Assembly: GCA_934699065.1 (NCBI GenBank)
Contig: CAKUWD010000023.1
Coordinates: forward strand, 1 to 20,446
Length of the DNA stretch: 20,446 bases
Reading direction: 5' to 3'
From: an uncultured Treponema sp.
Lineage (GTDB): Bacteria > Spirochaetota > Spirochaetia > Treponematales > Treponemataceae
Shown in pieces: positions 8,142 through 15,072 of this stretch. Positions within the stretch are counted from its first letter, which is position 1. Each line of letters starts with the position of its first letter. The notes under the pieces were generated by a model. The model was not told where the DNA came from. It searched no databases and saw only the letters and a program-made list of their open reading frames with translations. The translations under genes were made by a program, and so were the position numbers.

Positions 8142-8702
8142 CTAACTCCTATAGTTACTCTGAACTTCAATAAGAAGCTCCACCGGATCAATTTCAGAAC
8201 CATCAAATGAACGAATCTTAGAAATCTTTAATTTAAAAGTATTACTGTTCATTGGAAGGAAGATTTTTACTGTGTCACCTTTTTTATTAAATGCGAAACG
8301 TGTATGAGGAGGCAGTGGTTTATTATTGATAAGTATCGTTTCAGGTCTCACACTCCGCGGATTTATACTCTGATTAAACAAAATACTAAGGCTCACAAAC
8401 TCACCATCTTTTCGCAAACATTCTGTCTGATTAATGCGTAAAGGAAGATTATCGGTATAAGTACGGTTCCCCCGATATTTCATGCTTTTATCAGAATCCT
8501 TAGGAGGCGGTGGAGGTAAAGGATGTGGAAACTGACCTGGTTCTCCAGGCTTTCCAGAACCGGGAGCACCAGGAGCTTCTGGACCTCCGGCTCCTGGACC
8601 AGGCCCCATTCCCCCGCCCTGAGGAGCTCCCTGTGCAAAAAGCAGAAAGCAAGTCAATATCAGAGAGAAAACTAAAATGTACCTTTTAGCACAAAGTTTC
8701 AT
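8142..8702 (-). CDS. secreted Gly/Pro-rich protein with an SbsA-like Ig domain
   Basis: This 186-residue protein has a signal peptide (residues 1-24, basic start then a strong hydrophobic core ending LLFAQ). A low-complexity segment rich in Gly and Pro follows (about 25-70), containing GPGPGAGG and PLPPPPPK. The C-terminal part resembles bacterial SbsA-type Ig domains: SLSILFNQSINPRSV, then ILINN, a central strand with DTVKIFLP, and a closing LKISKIRSFDGSEI. The function is unknown. It is the first gene of the regulator/kinase operon, so it may be an envelope protein linked to signal sensing. The ATG at 8702 is chosen over a TTG at 8720. It has no real Shine-Dalgarno but a perfect TATAAT six bases upstream. 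Confidence 0.75.
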   Translation of the reverse strand: MKLCAKRYILVFSLILTCFLLFAQGAPQGGGMGPGPGAGGPEAPGAPGSGKPGEPGQFPHPLPPPPPKDSDKSMKYRGNRTYTDNLPLRINQTECLRKDGEFVSLSILFNQSINPRSVRPETILINNKPLPPHTRFAFNKKGDTVKIFLPMNSNTFKLKISKIRSFDGSEIDPVELLIEVQSNYRS

Positions 8703-8708
8703 ACCATA

Positions 8709-8714
8709 ATTATA
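8709..8714 (-). promoter_or_regulatory. -10 element of the secreted protein/regulator/kinase operon
   Basis: A perfect TATAAT on the minus strand ends six bases before the ATG at 8702, implying a leaderless first cistron. No acceptable -35 is seen 16-18 bp upstream, which fits a promoter that needs an activator. Confidence 0.45.
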
Positions 8715-8766
8715 ATCCAAATCAAATAAAAATAAATGAGAATAAGGCTTTAATTCGATAAGAGTT

Positions 8767-8784
8767 TTCTTAAGTTTCTCTTAG
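8767..8784 (+). promoter_or_regulatory. candidate OmpR/PhoB-type operator (11-bp direct repeat)
   Basis: TTCTTAAG (8767-8774) and TCTCTTAG (8777-8784) place CTTA at 8769 and 8780, an 11-bp period matching tandem sites of PhoB/OmpR-type regulators. Two further TTCAAG words follow at 8791 and 8799. The site lies between the divergent operons. It falls just upstream of where the -35 of the lipoprotein gene should be, if CATTAT at 8814-8819 is its -10. That assignment is weak. The regulator of this class is encoded next door, so autoregulation is a reasonable inference. Confidence 0.4.
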
Positions 8785-8863
8785 TCTTGTTTCAAGATTT
8801 CAAGAAAAAAATGCATTATCTTTTCTTCAGAAGAATTCCAAAACAAACAAAAGGAGAAAATAC

Positions 8864-10801
8864 ATGAGAAAAACTCTAGAAAATCTTTTTTCACTTTTTT
8901 CAATTATCATAATTGTTTTATTAATACTTACAGGCTGCGATAATGGTTTTACACAATATCCGCTTGATAATTTCAATACTTTGTTATCCCCTGCTACAGA
9001 AGATATTTCAATTACAGATGATGGAAGTACAACAAATTATACTGATACAACTTCCGCTTCTGCACGAGCTGTTATCTCAGAAGATTTGTACGAAAATTTT
9101 ACGGCAGATGGAACAGTTTATGTAAGTTTTGATGGAACAAGTGTAACAGCAAATATCGCAGGGCAATCAGAAGTTACTGCCACAAGTGAAGAAACCTCTC
9201 TTGGAAAAGTCTCAGACAAAAAAGTTACCATAATAACCTCTACAAATACAGAAGCTGGAACCGATGATGATGGAAATGAGATTGATGAAGCTTCTAACGG
9301 AATTATCCTTCAATATAAAGGAACTGGAAAAATTAAATATGTTTTGTCCGGAACTTATACAGGAACTGTCTTTATCAAAAACAAAAATGCCGATGCAGCT
9401 CTTGTTCTGAATAATGTAAATATCACAAGCGATAACGGTGCAGGGCCAGTTTTGCGTTTCAGTTCACAGCAAAGAACTTTCATTGTATCTCCTGCCGGAA
9501 CTGAAAACACACTCACAGATACCCGCGTTTTGAATCAGAGCAATACTATGTATGATGATAAAAAAGGCTCTGTTTATTCAAAAGGAGCTTTAATCTTTAC
9601 AGGAGAAACTTCCAGCTCAGCAGGAGGAAACATTTCTATAATAAATAAGGGTTATAAGCATGCAGTTTACTCAAAGGATTATGTACGTATTGCAAACCTT
9701 TCACTTAATGTTTCTGTAAACGGAGTAAAAGGCCGTGACTGTATCCGTGCTCTTAATGCTGTAATTATTGATAACGGAAACATTTCGCTTACCGGAAAAG
9801 GAACACTTGAAGATGACGAAAGTGTTGGTATTAAAGTTGAAGGCGAAGATGCCGATGAAGATGATCTTACAGTTGAATATACAGCTGGAGCCGGTTTTGT
9901 CATCATCAACGGTGGAAAGCTTACAATCAATACAGTTGCCAAGGGAATTACCGCTCACTGGAAATCTTCTGAATCAGTAATCAGCAATGCAAACTATACA
10001 GCAACTGCAAATGAATCTCTTCTTTATTCAACCTTCCTTAATGGAACAAGTGCAACCACTCCAAATCCTTATGTAGAAATTAACGGTGGAATTATTAATA
10101 TTACAACTACAGGCGAACCATACGAAGGTGCAACAGATGATGATCCAAGCTGTTCACCAGAAGGAATTGAATCAAAAGGAAATCTTACAATCAATGCCGG
10201 AACCATTACCCTTAATTGTACCGACGACGCAATAAATGCTGCTGGAAACATAACAATCAACGGCGGCGCAATCTATGCCTATAGTTCAAAGAATGACGCA
10301 ATTGATTCAAATGGCTCAAGTGGAATCACAATCAATGGAGGCGTTATCGTAGCGCTCGGGCTAAAAACTCCTGAATGTGCTTTTGACTGCGACCAGAATC
10401 CTTTCAAAATAAGAGGCGGAATTCTTGTTGGTCTTGGAACTTCTAACTTCTCTTCTCCAACAAACTGTACCCAGGGAAGCTTTGTTCTTGCTTCAAGCCA
10501 TTACGGTTCAGCAAATACAAGCTTTGCGATTGTAGATTCTAACGATGAACCAGTATTCGTATATACACTACCAGCTTATACAGGTCAGGTTATGATTCTA
10601 TCAAGTCCTCTTATTACAACAAATACAAGTTATACAATAAAGACTGGAGTGACCGTAGATGGTGGAATCAGATTCCATAACCTTTACACTTCACTTCCTT
10701 CAATTAGTGGAGGAAGTACAAGTCTTTCAGACATATCTTTAAGCAGTTCATCTGCTATTTACACAGATTCAGGTATTACTGGCTTTGGAGGCAGGCCATA
10801 A
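8864..10801 (+). CDS. lipoprotein with Cthe_2159-type carbohydrate-binding beta-helix (DUF4353)
   Basis: This 645-residue surface or periplasmic lipoprotein starts with a long hydrophobic signal ending in the lipobox LTGC (Cys 25). A Thr/Ser/Asp-rich linker follows to about residue 70. The body (about 115-580) is a right-handed beta-helix type sequence with repeating strands such as GNLTINAGTITLN, AAGNITINGGAIYAY and GITINGGVIVALG, separated by turns such as TDDAIN and KNDAIDSNG. This matches the family of Clostridium thermocellum Cthe_2159, reported to bind cellulose and acidic pectin. Binding here is inferred, and no lyase residues were identified. The tail is Ser-rich and ends GFGGRP. An AAGGAG seven bases before the ATG fixes the start. 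It is divergent from the regulator/kinase operon, which probably controls it. Confidence 0.85.
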   Translation: MRKTLENLFSLFSIIIIVLLILTGCDNGFTQYPLDNFNTLLSPATEDISITDDGSTTNYTDTTSASARAVISEDLYENFTADGTVYVSFDGTSVTANIAGQSEVTATSEETSLGKVSDKKVTIITSTNTEAGTDDDGNEIDEASNGIILQYKGTGKIKYVLSGTYTGTVFIKNKNADAALVLNNVNITSDNGAGPVLRFSSQQRTFIVSPAGTENTLTDTRVLNQSNTMYDDKKGSVYSKGALIFTGETSSSAGGNISIINKGYKHAVYSKDYVRIANLSLNVSVNGVKGRDCIRALNAVIIDNGNISLTGKGTLEDDESVGIKVEGEDADEDDLTVEYTAGAGFVIINGGKLTINTVAKGITAHWKSSESVISNANYTATANESLLYSTFLNGTSATTPNPYVEINGGIINITTTGEPYEGATDDDPSCSPEGIESKGNLTINAGTITLNCTDDAINAAGNITINGGAIYAYSSKNDAIDSNGSSGITINGGVIVALGLKTPECAFDCDQNPFKIRGGILVGLGTSNFSSPTNCTQGSFVLASSHYGSANTSFAIVDSNDEPVFVYTLPAYTGQVMILSSPLITTNTSYTIKTGVTVDGGIRFHNLYTSLPSISGGSTSLSDISLSSSSAIYTDSGITGFGGRP

Positions 10802-10837
10802 AACAGTCTCAAATTTTAAAACTCTTCTCCTTAAAAC

Positions 10838-10868
10838 AGAAGACCCGCCGTCGGCGGGTCTTCTTTGT
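10838..10868 (+). terminator. strong rho-independent terminator after the lipoprotein gene
   Basis: A perfect 12-bp GC-rich stem (10838-10849 with 10853-10864, three-base loop GTC) is followed by TTTG. On the minus strand the stem is followed by TGTTTT, so it may also stop transcription arriving from transketolase. Confidence 0.85.
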
Positions 10869-10877
10869 ACTGAAAAT

Positions 10878-10972
10878 AGTCGGCAAGCACAGCTTGCCTC
10901 TGAGCCATTCTTTCGATGAACCTAAAGCAACCCCTTCGGCTTGCTTTTTAACGGTTCTTCGATTTTTGGCTT
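10878..10972. repeat. dispersed intergenic repeat, long copy
   Basis: This element has three blocks that recur in the same order at 15985-16032: AGTCGGCAAGCACAGCTT (10878-10895), ACCCCTTC (10930-10937) and TTCTTCGATTTTTGGCTT (10955-10972, two mismatches to the other copy). The first block forms a 7-bp hairpin here (GGCAAGC ACA GCTTGCC). The middle block lies in a second hairpin (AAAGCAA 10924-10930 with TTGCTTT 10941-10947) followed by TT, which looks terminator-like on the plus strand. The whole element sits between convergent genes and runs into the transketolase stop codon. Confidence 0.6.
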
Positions 10973-12947
10973 ATTTTTTCAAAAGTTTAGCCAAATTTTT
11001 AGCTGTGAAGCCTAAATATTCTGCTACTTTATTAGCTGGGCCTGATGTACCGAAGGTGTCGATGCAGAAGCAGTTCTCTTTTGAAGTGAACTGGAGCCAT
11101 TCCATAGAAATGCCGGCTTCTGTACAAACAACGCGCTTTGTATCTCCAATGATAGCGTCCTGCTTAGCCTTTGTAAGACCTTCGAACTTCTTCAAGTCTG
11201 GAACAGATACAACGCGGATCTTCTTCTCAGGAACCATTTCTGCTGCCTGAAGAGCCATATTAACTTCAGAACCACTTGCAAGAATTGTGATATCAGGCTT
11301 AGCAGCTCCTTCTTTTACGATGTAAGCACCACAGCTTGCCATGTTCTTCTTCCAAGACTTGTCGTCCTTTGCATAAACAGCAAGTGCCTGGCGTGTGAAT
11401 GCCATACAAACAGGGTGATCTTTAGAAGCGTAAGCAATCTTCCATGCTTCCATAGATTCTTCAGGGTCACCTGGGCGGATAGCCTGAACACCAGGAATAG
11501 CACGGAGAGAAGTCATAGTTTCAATTGGCTGATGTGTTGGACCATCTTCACCTACGTAGATTGAGTCGTGTGTGAATACGTAGATTACAGGCTGCTTCAT
11601 CAAAGAAACAACGCGGAGAGATGGACGGAGGTAATCTGCGAATACAAGGAATGTAGCACAGAATGGTCTCAAGCCACCGTGCAATGAAATACCTGCACAA
11701 ACAGCAGACATTGCAAACTCACGGATACCGTACTCGATTGTACGTCCAGCGCGGTTTTCTGGGCTGAATGTTCCGTTATCAGTTGCCTTGAATGCAGTCT
11801 TGTTTGGTCCCATAAGATCTGCAGAACCACCAACAAGGTTAGCATAGCGTGCAGCAATTACGTTCAAAGCCTTTCCAGAAGCATCACGTGTAGCACATGC
11901 ATCGCCTACTTTGTAAGCAACATCTTTTACAGTCTCGTCTGTTACAGCGTCGCTGTGGTATGCATCCCAAAGCTTCTTGAGTTCAGGATTTTCTTTTGCC
12001 CATGCAGCAAAATCAGCATTCCAGTCTGCTTCTGCCTTAGCAAATGCAGCCTTCTTGTCTTCAAAATATTTCTTAGCTTCTGGTACAACATAGAAGTCCT
12101 GATCAACAGGAAGACCAAGCTTTTTCTTTGCAGCAATGATTCCTTCAGCACCAAGTGGAGCACCATGAACATCAGCAGTTCCCTGCTTTGGAGCACCCTT
12201 ACCAATTACAGACTTGAGCATAATAAGAGTTGGCTGATCCTTGCACTTCTTAGCTTCTTTTACGAGCTCTACGATGCCTTCAACATCATACATGCTTCCC
12301 TTAAGAACCTGCCAGCCATAAGCCTTGTAGCGAGCTGCAATATTATCAGTGAAAGTAATATCTGTATTACCGTCGATAGAAATCTTGTTCTGATCATAGA
12401 AAACGATTAACTTTCCGAGCTTAAGATTACCAGCGAGAGAACAAGCTTCAGAAGCAACACCTTCCTGAAGACAGCCTTCTCCTACGAGAGAGTATGTGTA
12501 GTGGTCAACAATCTTGTGCCCCTTTGTGTTGAATTTTGCAGCGAGCATCTGTTCAGCAATAGCCATACCAACAGCCATTGAAACGCCCTGTCCGAGTGGA
12601 CCACCAGTACATTCAACACCATCGGTATCACCATATTCCGGGTGACCAGGACACTTAGAACCAACCTGACGGAAGTTCTTAATATCGTCCAGGCTTACTT
12701 TGTATCCAGCCAAGTGGAGGATAGAATAAAGAAGCATAGAACCATGACCTGCTGAAAGTACAAAACGGTCTCTGTCTGCCCATTTTGAGTTTGCAGGATT
12801 GTGCTTCATTACTTCGCCATACAATACTGCGGCAGCTTCTGCTGCTCCAAGTGGAAGTCCAGGGTGACCTGAATTTGCCTTCTGAATTGCGTCCATAGAC
12901 AAGCTGCGGATTGAAAGTGCAACTGCCTCAACACCTTTCTTGTTCAT
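10971..12947 (-). CDS. tkt: transketolase
   Basis: This is a ThDP-dependent enzyme of the non-oxidative pentose phosphate pathway, moving two-carbon units between sugar phosphates in the cytoplasm. At 658 residues it has the length of the bacterial enzyme. Visible motifs are SGHPGLPLG (26-34), GHGSMLLYS (67-75), GGPLGQGV (115-122), the cofactor segment GEGCLQEG (156-163) with Asn 187, the catalytic Glu 410 in YGIREF, and HDSIYVGEDGPTHQPIE for the substrate site. The usual metal-binding GDG reads GEG (Glu 157). AAGGAG lies eight bases before the ATG. It is downstream of the EIIA gene in the same direction with a 102-base gap containing two hairpins. It may be co-transcribed with EIIA or have its own promoter. 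Confidence 0.96.
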   Translation of the reverse strand: MNKKGVEAVALSIRSLSMDAIQKANSGHPGLPLGAAEAAAVLYGEVMKHNPANSKWADRDRFVLSAGHGSMLLYSILHLAGYKVSLDDIKNFRQVGSKCPGHPEYGDTDGVECTGGPLGQGVSMAVGMAIAEQMLAAKFNTKGHKIVDHYTYSLVGEGCLQEGVASEACSLAGNLKLGKLIVFYDQNKISIDGNTDITFTDNIAARYKAYGWQVLKGSMYDVEGIVELVKEAKKCKDQPTLIMLKSVIGKGAPKQGTADVHGAPLGAEGIIAAKKKLGLPVDQDFYVVPEAKKYFEDKKAAFAKAEADWNADFAAWAKENPELKKLWDAYHSDAVTDETVKDVAYKVGDACATRDASGKALNVIAARYANLVGGSADLMGPNKTAFKATDNGTFSPENRAGRTIEYGIREFAMSAVCAGISLHGGLRPFCATFLVFADYLRPSLRVVSLMKQPVIYVFTHDSIYVGEDGPTHQPIETMTSLRAIPGVQAIRPGDPEESMEAWKIAYASKDHPVCMAFTRQALAVYAKDDKSWKKNMASCGAYIVKEGAAKPDITILASGSEVNMALQAAEMVPEKKIRVVSVPDLKKFEGLTKAKQDAIIGDTKRVVCTEAGISMEWLQFTSKENCFCIDTFGTSGPANKVAEYLGFTAKNLAKLLKK

Positions 12948-12967
12948 AAAATATACTCCTTATGTAA

Positions 12968-12982
12968 GCCCGCCTTGCGGGC
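12968..12982. other. GC-rich hairpin in the transketolase leader
   Basis: GCCCGC (12968-12973) and GCGGGC (12977-12982) form a perfect 6-bp stem with a three-base loop, about 20 bases upstream of the transketolase ATG. No T-run follows on the minus strand; the transketolase ribosome binding site comes next. It could affect mRNA stability or translation rather than termination. Confidence 0.5.
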
Positions 12983-12987
12983 GGTGT

Positions 12988-13017
12988 TTAATAGCAAAGC
13001 TTAAAATTATGAAGCAA
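12988..13017 (-). promoter_or_regulatory. possible transketolase promoter
   Basis: On the minus strand TTGCTT (13012-13017) and TATTAA (12988-12993) are 18 bp apart. Both deviate from consensus and overlap the long hairpin at 12994-13030, so this is a weak call. Confidence 0.25.
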
Positions 13018-13030
13018 TTTTTAGCTTTGC
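12994..13030. other. long hairpin between the EIIA and transketolase genes
   Basis: Bases 12994-13008 pair with 13016-13030 over 15 positions with a single T-T mismatch, closing a seven-base loop. It begins 20 bases after the EIIA stop. Its minus-strand exit is TATTAAACACC, not a T-run, so it is not a classical terminator. It may define an mRNA processing or 3' stability point between the two cistrons. Confidence 0.5.
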
Positions 13031-13049
13031 CACTTATTTTTTTCAAAAA

Positions 13050-13520
13050 TTATGCAAGTTCCTTGATTATAGAAGAAAGCGTAGCTTCGTCAGAACGTAA
13101 CTCAAGAGCCTTCTTGAATTTTGAATCCCTAAAAAGAGCTGCCAGAGAAGAAAGAACCTTAAGATGTATTTGCGAATTATGGGCAAGCAGAACGAACATT
13201 ACAAAAACTTCACGCTCGTCCGGGGCTTTCATGTCTATAGGATTTTTAAGATATACAACACAAATACGCTGTTCGCTAGCGTCTCTCATAATAGGAGCTC
13301 TTGCATGAGGAAGAGCGATTCCATTTCCTACAGCAGTACTCAAAACAGCTTCGCGATCGCATAAAGCATTGTAAACAGTTTCAGAAGTCATTCCGTCCGG
13401 CAAGTCTATCATCTTGCTGACCTTGGCATAAATTTCCTGAGGTGTATTTCCTTCAACATTTTTGAATACGCCTCCTCTGTGAATCAACTGTGCCAAATCA
13501 ACTTCAACATCATTATCCAT
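13050..13520 (-). CDS. PTS EIIA-like phosphoacceptor protein (PtsN / fructose-mannitol EIIA domain)
   Basis: This is a single-domain EIIA of 156 residues, the size of PtsN. The phosphorylatable His 72 lies in GNGIALPHAR, and a second conserved His (119, in NSQIHLKVLSSLA) matches the family. No EIIB or EIIC sugar permease gene is near, which favours a regulatory role of the nitrogen-PTS type rather than sugar transport. It is known that treponemes keep HPr and PtsN-like proteins without PTS permeases. An AGGGAG eight bases before the ATG overlaps the stop of the upstream 491-residue protein (12-base gap), so the two are co-transcribed and their roles may be linked. Transketolase follows. Confidence 0.85.
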   Translation of the reverse strand: MDNDVEVDLAQLIHRGGVFKNVEGNTPQEIYAKVSKMIDLPDGMTSETVYNALCDREAVLSTAVGNGIALPHARAPIMRDASEQRICVVYLKNPIDMKAPDEREVFVMFVLLAHNSQIHLKVLSSLAALFRDSKFKKALELRSDEATLSSIIKELA

Positions 13521-13532
13521 AATTATATCTCC

Positions 13533-15008
13533 CTAAAATTTTACAATTTCAAAACCTTTAAACCGGTTGCTCTCCAAGGATGAAAGAAGAGTTCCGCTTA
13601 TCTCATCAAAAGTTTCTTCCATTCCATCAAGTGAAAGCGAAACATCAGCTTCTGGAAACTGCGGACGCAAGTAAACATTTTCAACTTCTTCCAGAAGGCG
13701 TACAACATGGCTGTAAAGCTGCGACAGAATAACCAGCTCCTGCTGAGGGAAATTTTCCGCAGCAATTCCCGAACCTCCAATATCACAGAACAATTCACTC
13801 ACCCTTGTAAACAGTGAAAGAATTCTTTTGCGCAAAGGAGCAATCGTATAATCAGAAAACTGATTATACATCTTTTCAAGTATATCATTACGCTTTTCTA
13901 TATTCAATAATACAAGTCGTCGCTCAGCAGAAGAAATCATTGCCATATTCGGAAAGATTTTTTGAATAACATCTTCAAAATTTTCTGAAACTTCTTTCTT
14001 ACCGCGCCGCTCATCATAAATGCGGTCTTCAAGAATTGCGTCAATCACGCGAGGTGTAAGAGTAAGAGCCATGTCTGTAAGAAGCATTCCTCGATCAAGT
14101 CCGAGATTATTCCATTTTCCGCTGTAAGGAACAGATTCTCCTTTTCGCCAGATTCTTGACTCAACACCATAAGGTTCAAAACCAATTTTTGAAGTATGAT
14201 CCAAAAACTCTTCAACAGAACCACAACAGCGGGTACACAATTCTTCCTGATTTTCAAGAAAGAGATACGACAGCTGCTCTTCAATTGAAGAAGCCGGCCC
14301 ATGTCTGTCAAAACTTTCCAGCAGCCCGTTTTCAAAATAGGTATACCATTCTTCTCGCTGCACAGCTTCGTCCGAAATCACCATGTCAGAAAGTCCGCTG
14401 TCCTGAACCTTCATTTCAACAACACAATCACTCCAGCTGATTACACGACATATAATTCTATCGCCATAATGAAAAGGTTTACCACCACTGATTTTACTAA
14501 GAGGCCAGCAGGTAAGTCTGATTTCCTGAGGCATAGAATACTGCACCGAACTTAAAGCAAGCGAAGTGTTACTCTTGTCATTGAAGATATAAGGAATAAC
14601 ATAACCTTCGCCATAAAGTGCAAAAGTATCCATCGCAAGATTCATAGAAAATTCTTTTGCAGAACTCTCTACAACATTTCCTTCTGCCATAACACAAATA
14701 CTGTCTGGCGGAACTTCAGGATTAACAAAAGGAATACAGCGATGTCCGATAATAATACTATCTTTTTCAACTTCTTCGCGGCTGGGTTTAAAACTAAACC
14801 AGCGACCTGTAAAAACGCCGGCTTTTGTAACGAATTCATTTTTTACCAGAGAAAAAACATATTCCGAAACCTGGAGAATTTCTGAGGCATCATTTTTAGA
14901 AACCTTTGCCCCGCGGGATTTCAAATATTTGTAAAAGTCGTCAGTTGTAAAAATATCAAGCTGCTCTGTCAAATATTCTTCTATAATATTATTCGTTCGA
15001 TAATCCAC
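13533..15008 (-). CDS. protein of unknown function (491 aa), co-transcribed with EIIA
   Basis: I do not recognise this family. It is soluble, with no signal peptide or membrane helix. The first 75 residues (TTDDFYKYLKSRGAKVSKNDASEIL, then GRWFSFKP) look like a small helical, possibly winged-helix, domain. A middle beta-rich region follows (about 85-210, with IIGHRCIPFVNPEVPP and YGDRIICRVISWSD), and then a long acidic helical C-terminal half. LCTRCCGSVEEF near residue 255 has three close cysteines. The start is a GTG at 15008. An in-frame stop lies a few codons upstream, no Shine-Dalgarno is present, and a good promoter ends six bases before it. A TTG at codon 13 is a weaker alternative start. 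It forms an operon with the EIIA gene, so a part in PTS-linked regulation is conceivable but unproven. Confidence 0.75.
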   Translation of the reverse strand: MDYRTNNIIEEYLTEQLDIFTTDDFYKYLKSRGAKVSKNDASEILQVSEYVFSLVKNEFVTKAGVFTGRWFSFKPSREEVEKDSIIIGHRCIPFVNPEVPPDSICVMAEGNVVESSAKEFSMNLAMDTFALYGEGYVIPYIFNDKSNTSLALSSVQYSMPQEIRLTCWPLSKISGGKPFHYGDRIICRVISWSDCVVEMKVQDSGLSDMVISDEAVQREEWYTYFENGLLESFDRHGPASSIEEQLSYLFLENQEELCTRCCGSVEEFLDHTSKIGFEPYGVESRIWRKGESVPYSGKWNNLGLDRGMLLTDMALTLTPRVIDAILEDRIYDERRGKKEVSENFEDVIQKIFPNMAMISSAERRLVLLNIEKRNDILEKMYNQFSDYTIAPLRKRILSLFTRVSELFCDIGGSGIAAENFPQQELVILSQLYSHVVRLLEEVENVYLRPQFPEADVSLSLDGMEETFDEISGTLLSSLESNRFKGFEIVKF

Positions 15009-15014
15009 AATGCT

Positions 15015-15043
15015 ATTTTAATCTAAATCAAGAAAACTGTAAA
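15015..15043 (-). promoter_or_regulatory. promoter of the 491-aa protein/EIIA operon, apparently leaderless
   Basis: On the minus strand, -35 TTTACA (15038-15043) and -10 TAAAAT (15015-15020) are 17 bp apart, each one mismatch from consensus. The -10 ends six bases before the GTG at 15008, so transcription should start at the initiation codon. Confidence 0.6.
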
Positions 15044-15066
15044 TTAGTGATGAAATTTGATATACT
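15037..15066 (+). promoter_or_regulatory. promoter of the MBL hydrolase gene, apparently leaderless
   Basis: CTGTAA (15037-15042) and TATACT (15061-15066) are 18 bp apart. The -10 ends six bases before the ATG at 15073. Its -35 shares five bases with the -35 of the divergent promoter, so the two probably compete for or exclude RNA polymerase. Confidence 0.5.
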
Positions 15067-15072
15067 GATTTT

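Noticed and set aside
8141..8206. Longer start for the response regulator at 8206
   Set aside because: It would add 22 residues with no receiver homology and overlap the secreted protein gene. The ATG at 8140 has AGGAG at the right distance and gives the family N-terminus.
10962..11000. Dyad TTTGGCT / AGCCAAA around the transketolase stop
   Set aside because: The 7-bp stem has a loop of about 18 bases and no T-run. Much of it is fixed by the coding sequence, so chance is the simplest explanation.
10894..11250. Plus-strand open frame of 118 codons at the transketolase 3' end
   Set aside because: It lies mostly antisense to the conserved transketolase C-terminus, has no ribosome binding site and runs through the dispersed repeat.
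11955..12410. Plus-strand open frame of 151 codons inside transketolase
   Set aside because: It is fully antisense to conserved transketolase sequence, Cys/Ser/Leu-rich, and has no recognisable domain or start signal.
13164..13364. Plus-strand open frame antisense to the EIIA gene
   Set aside because: It is a shadow of a strongly conserved gene, with no family resemblance of its own.
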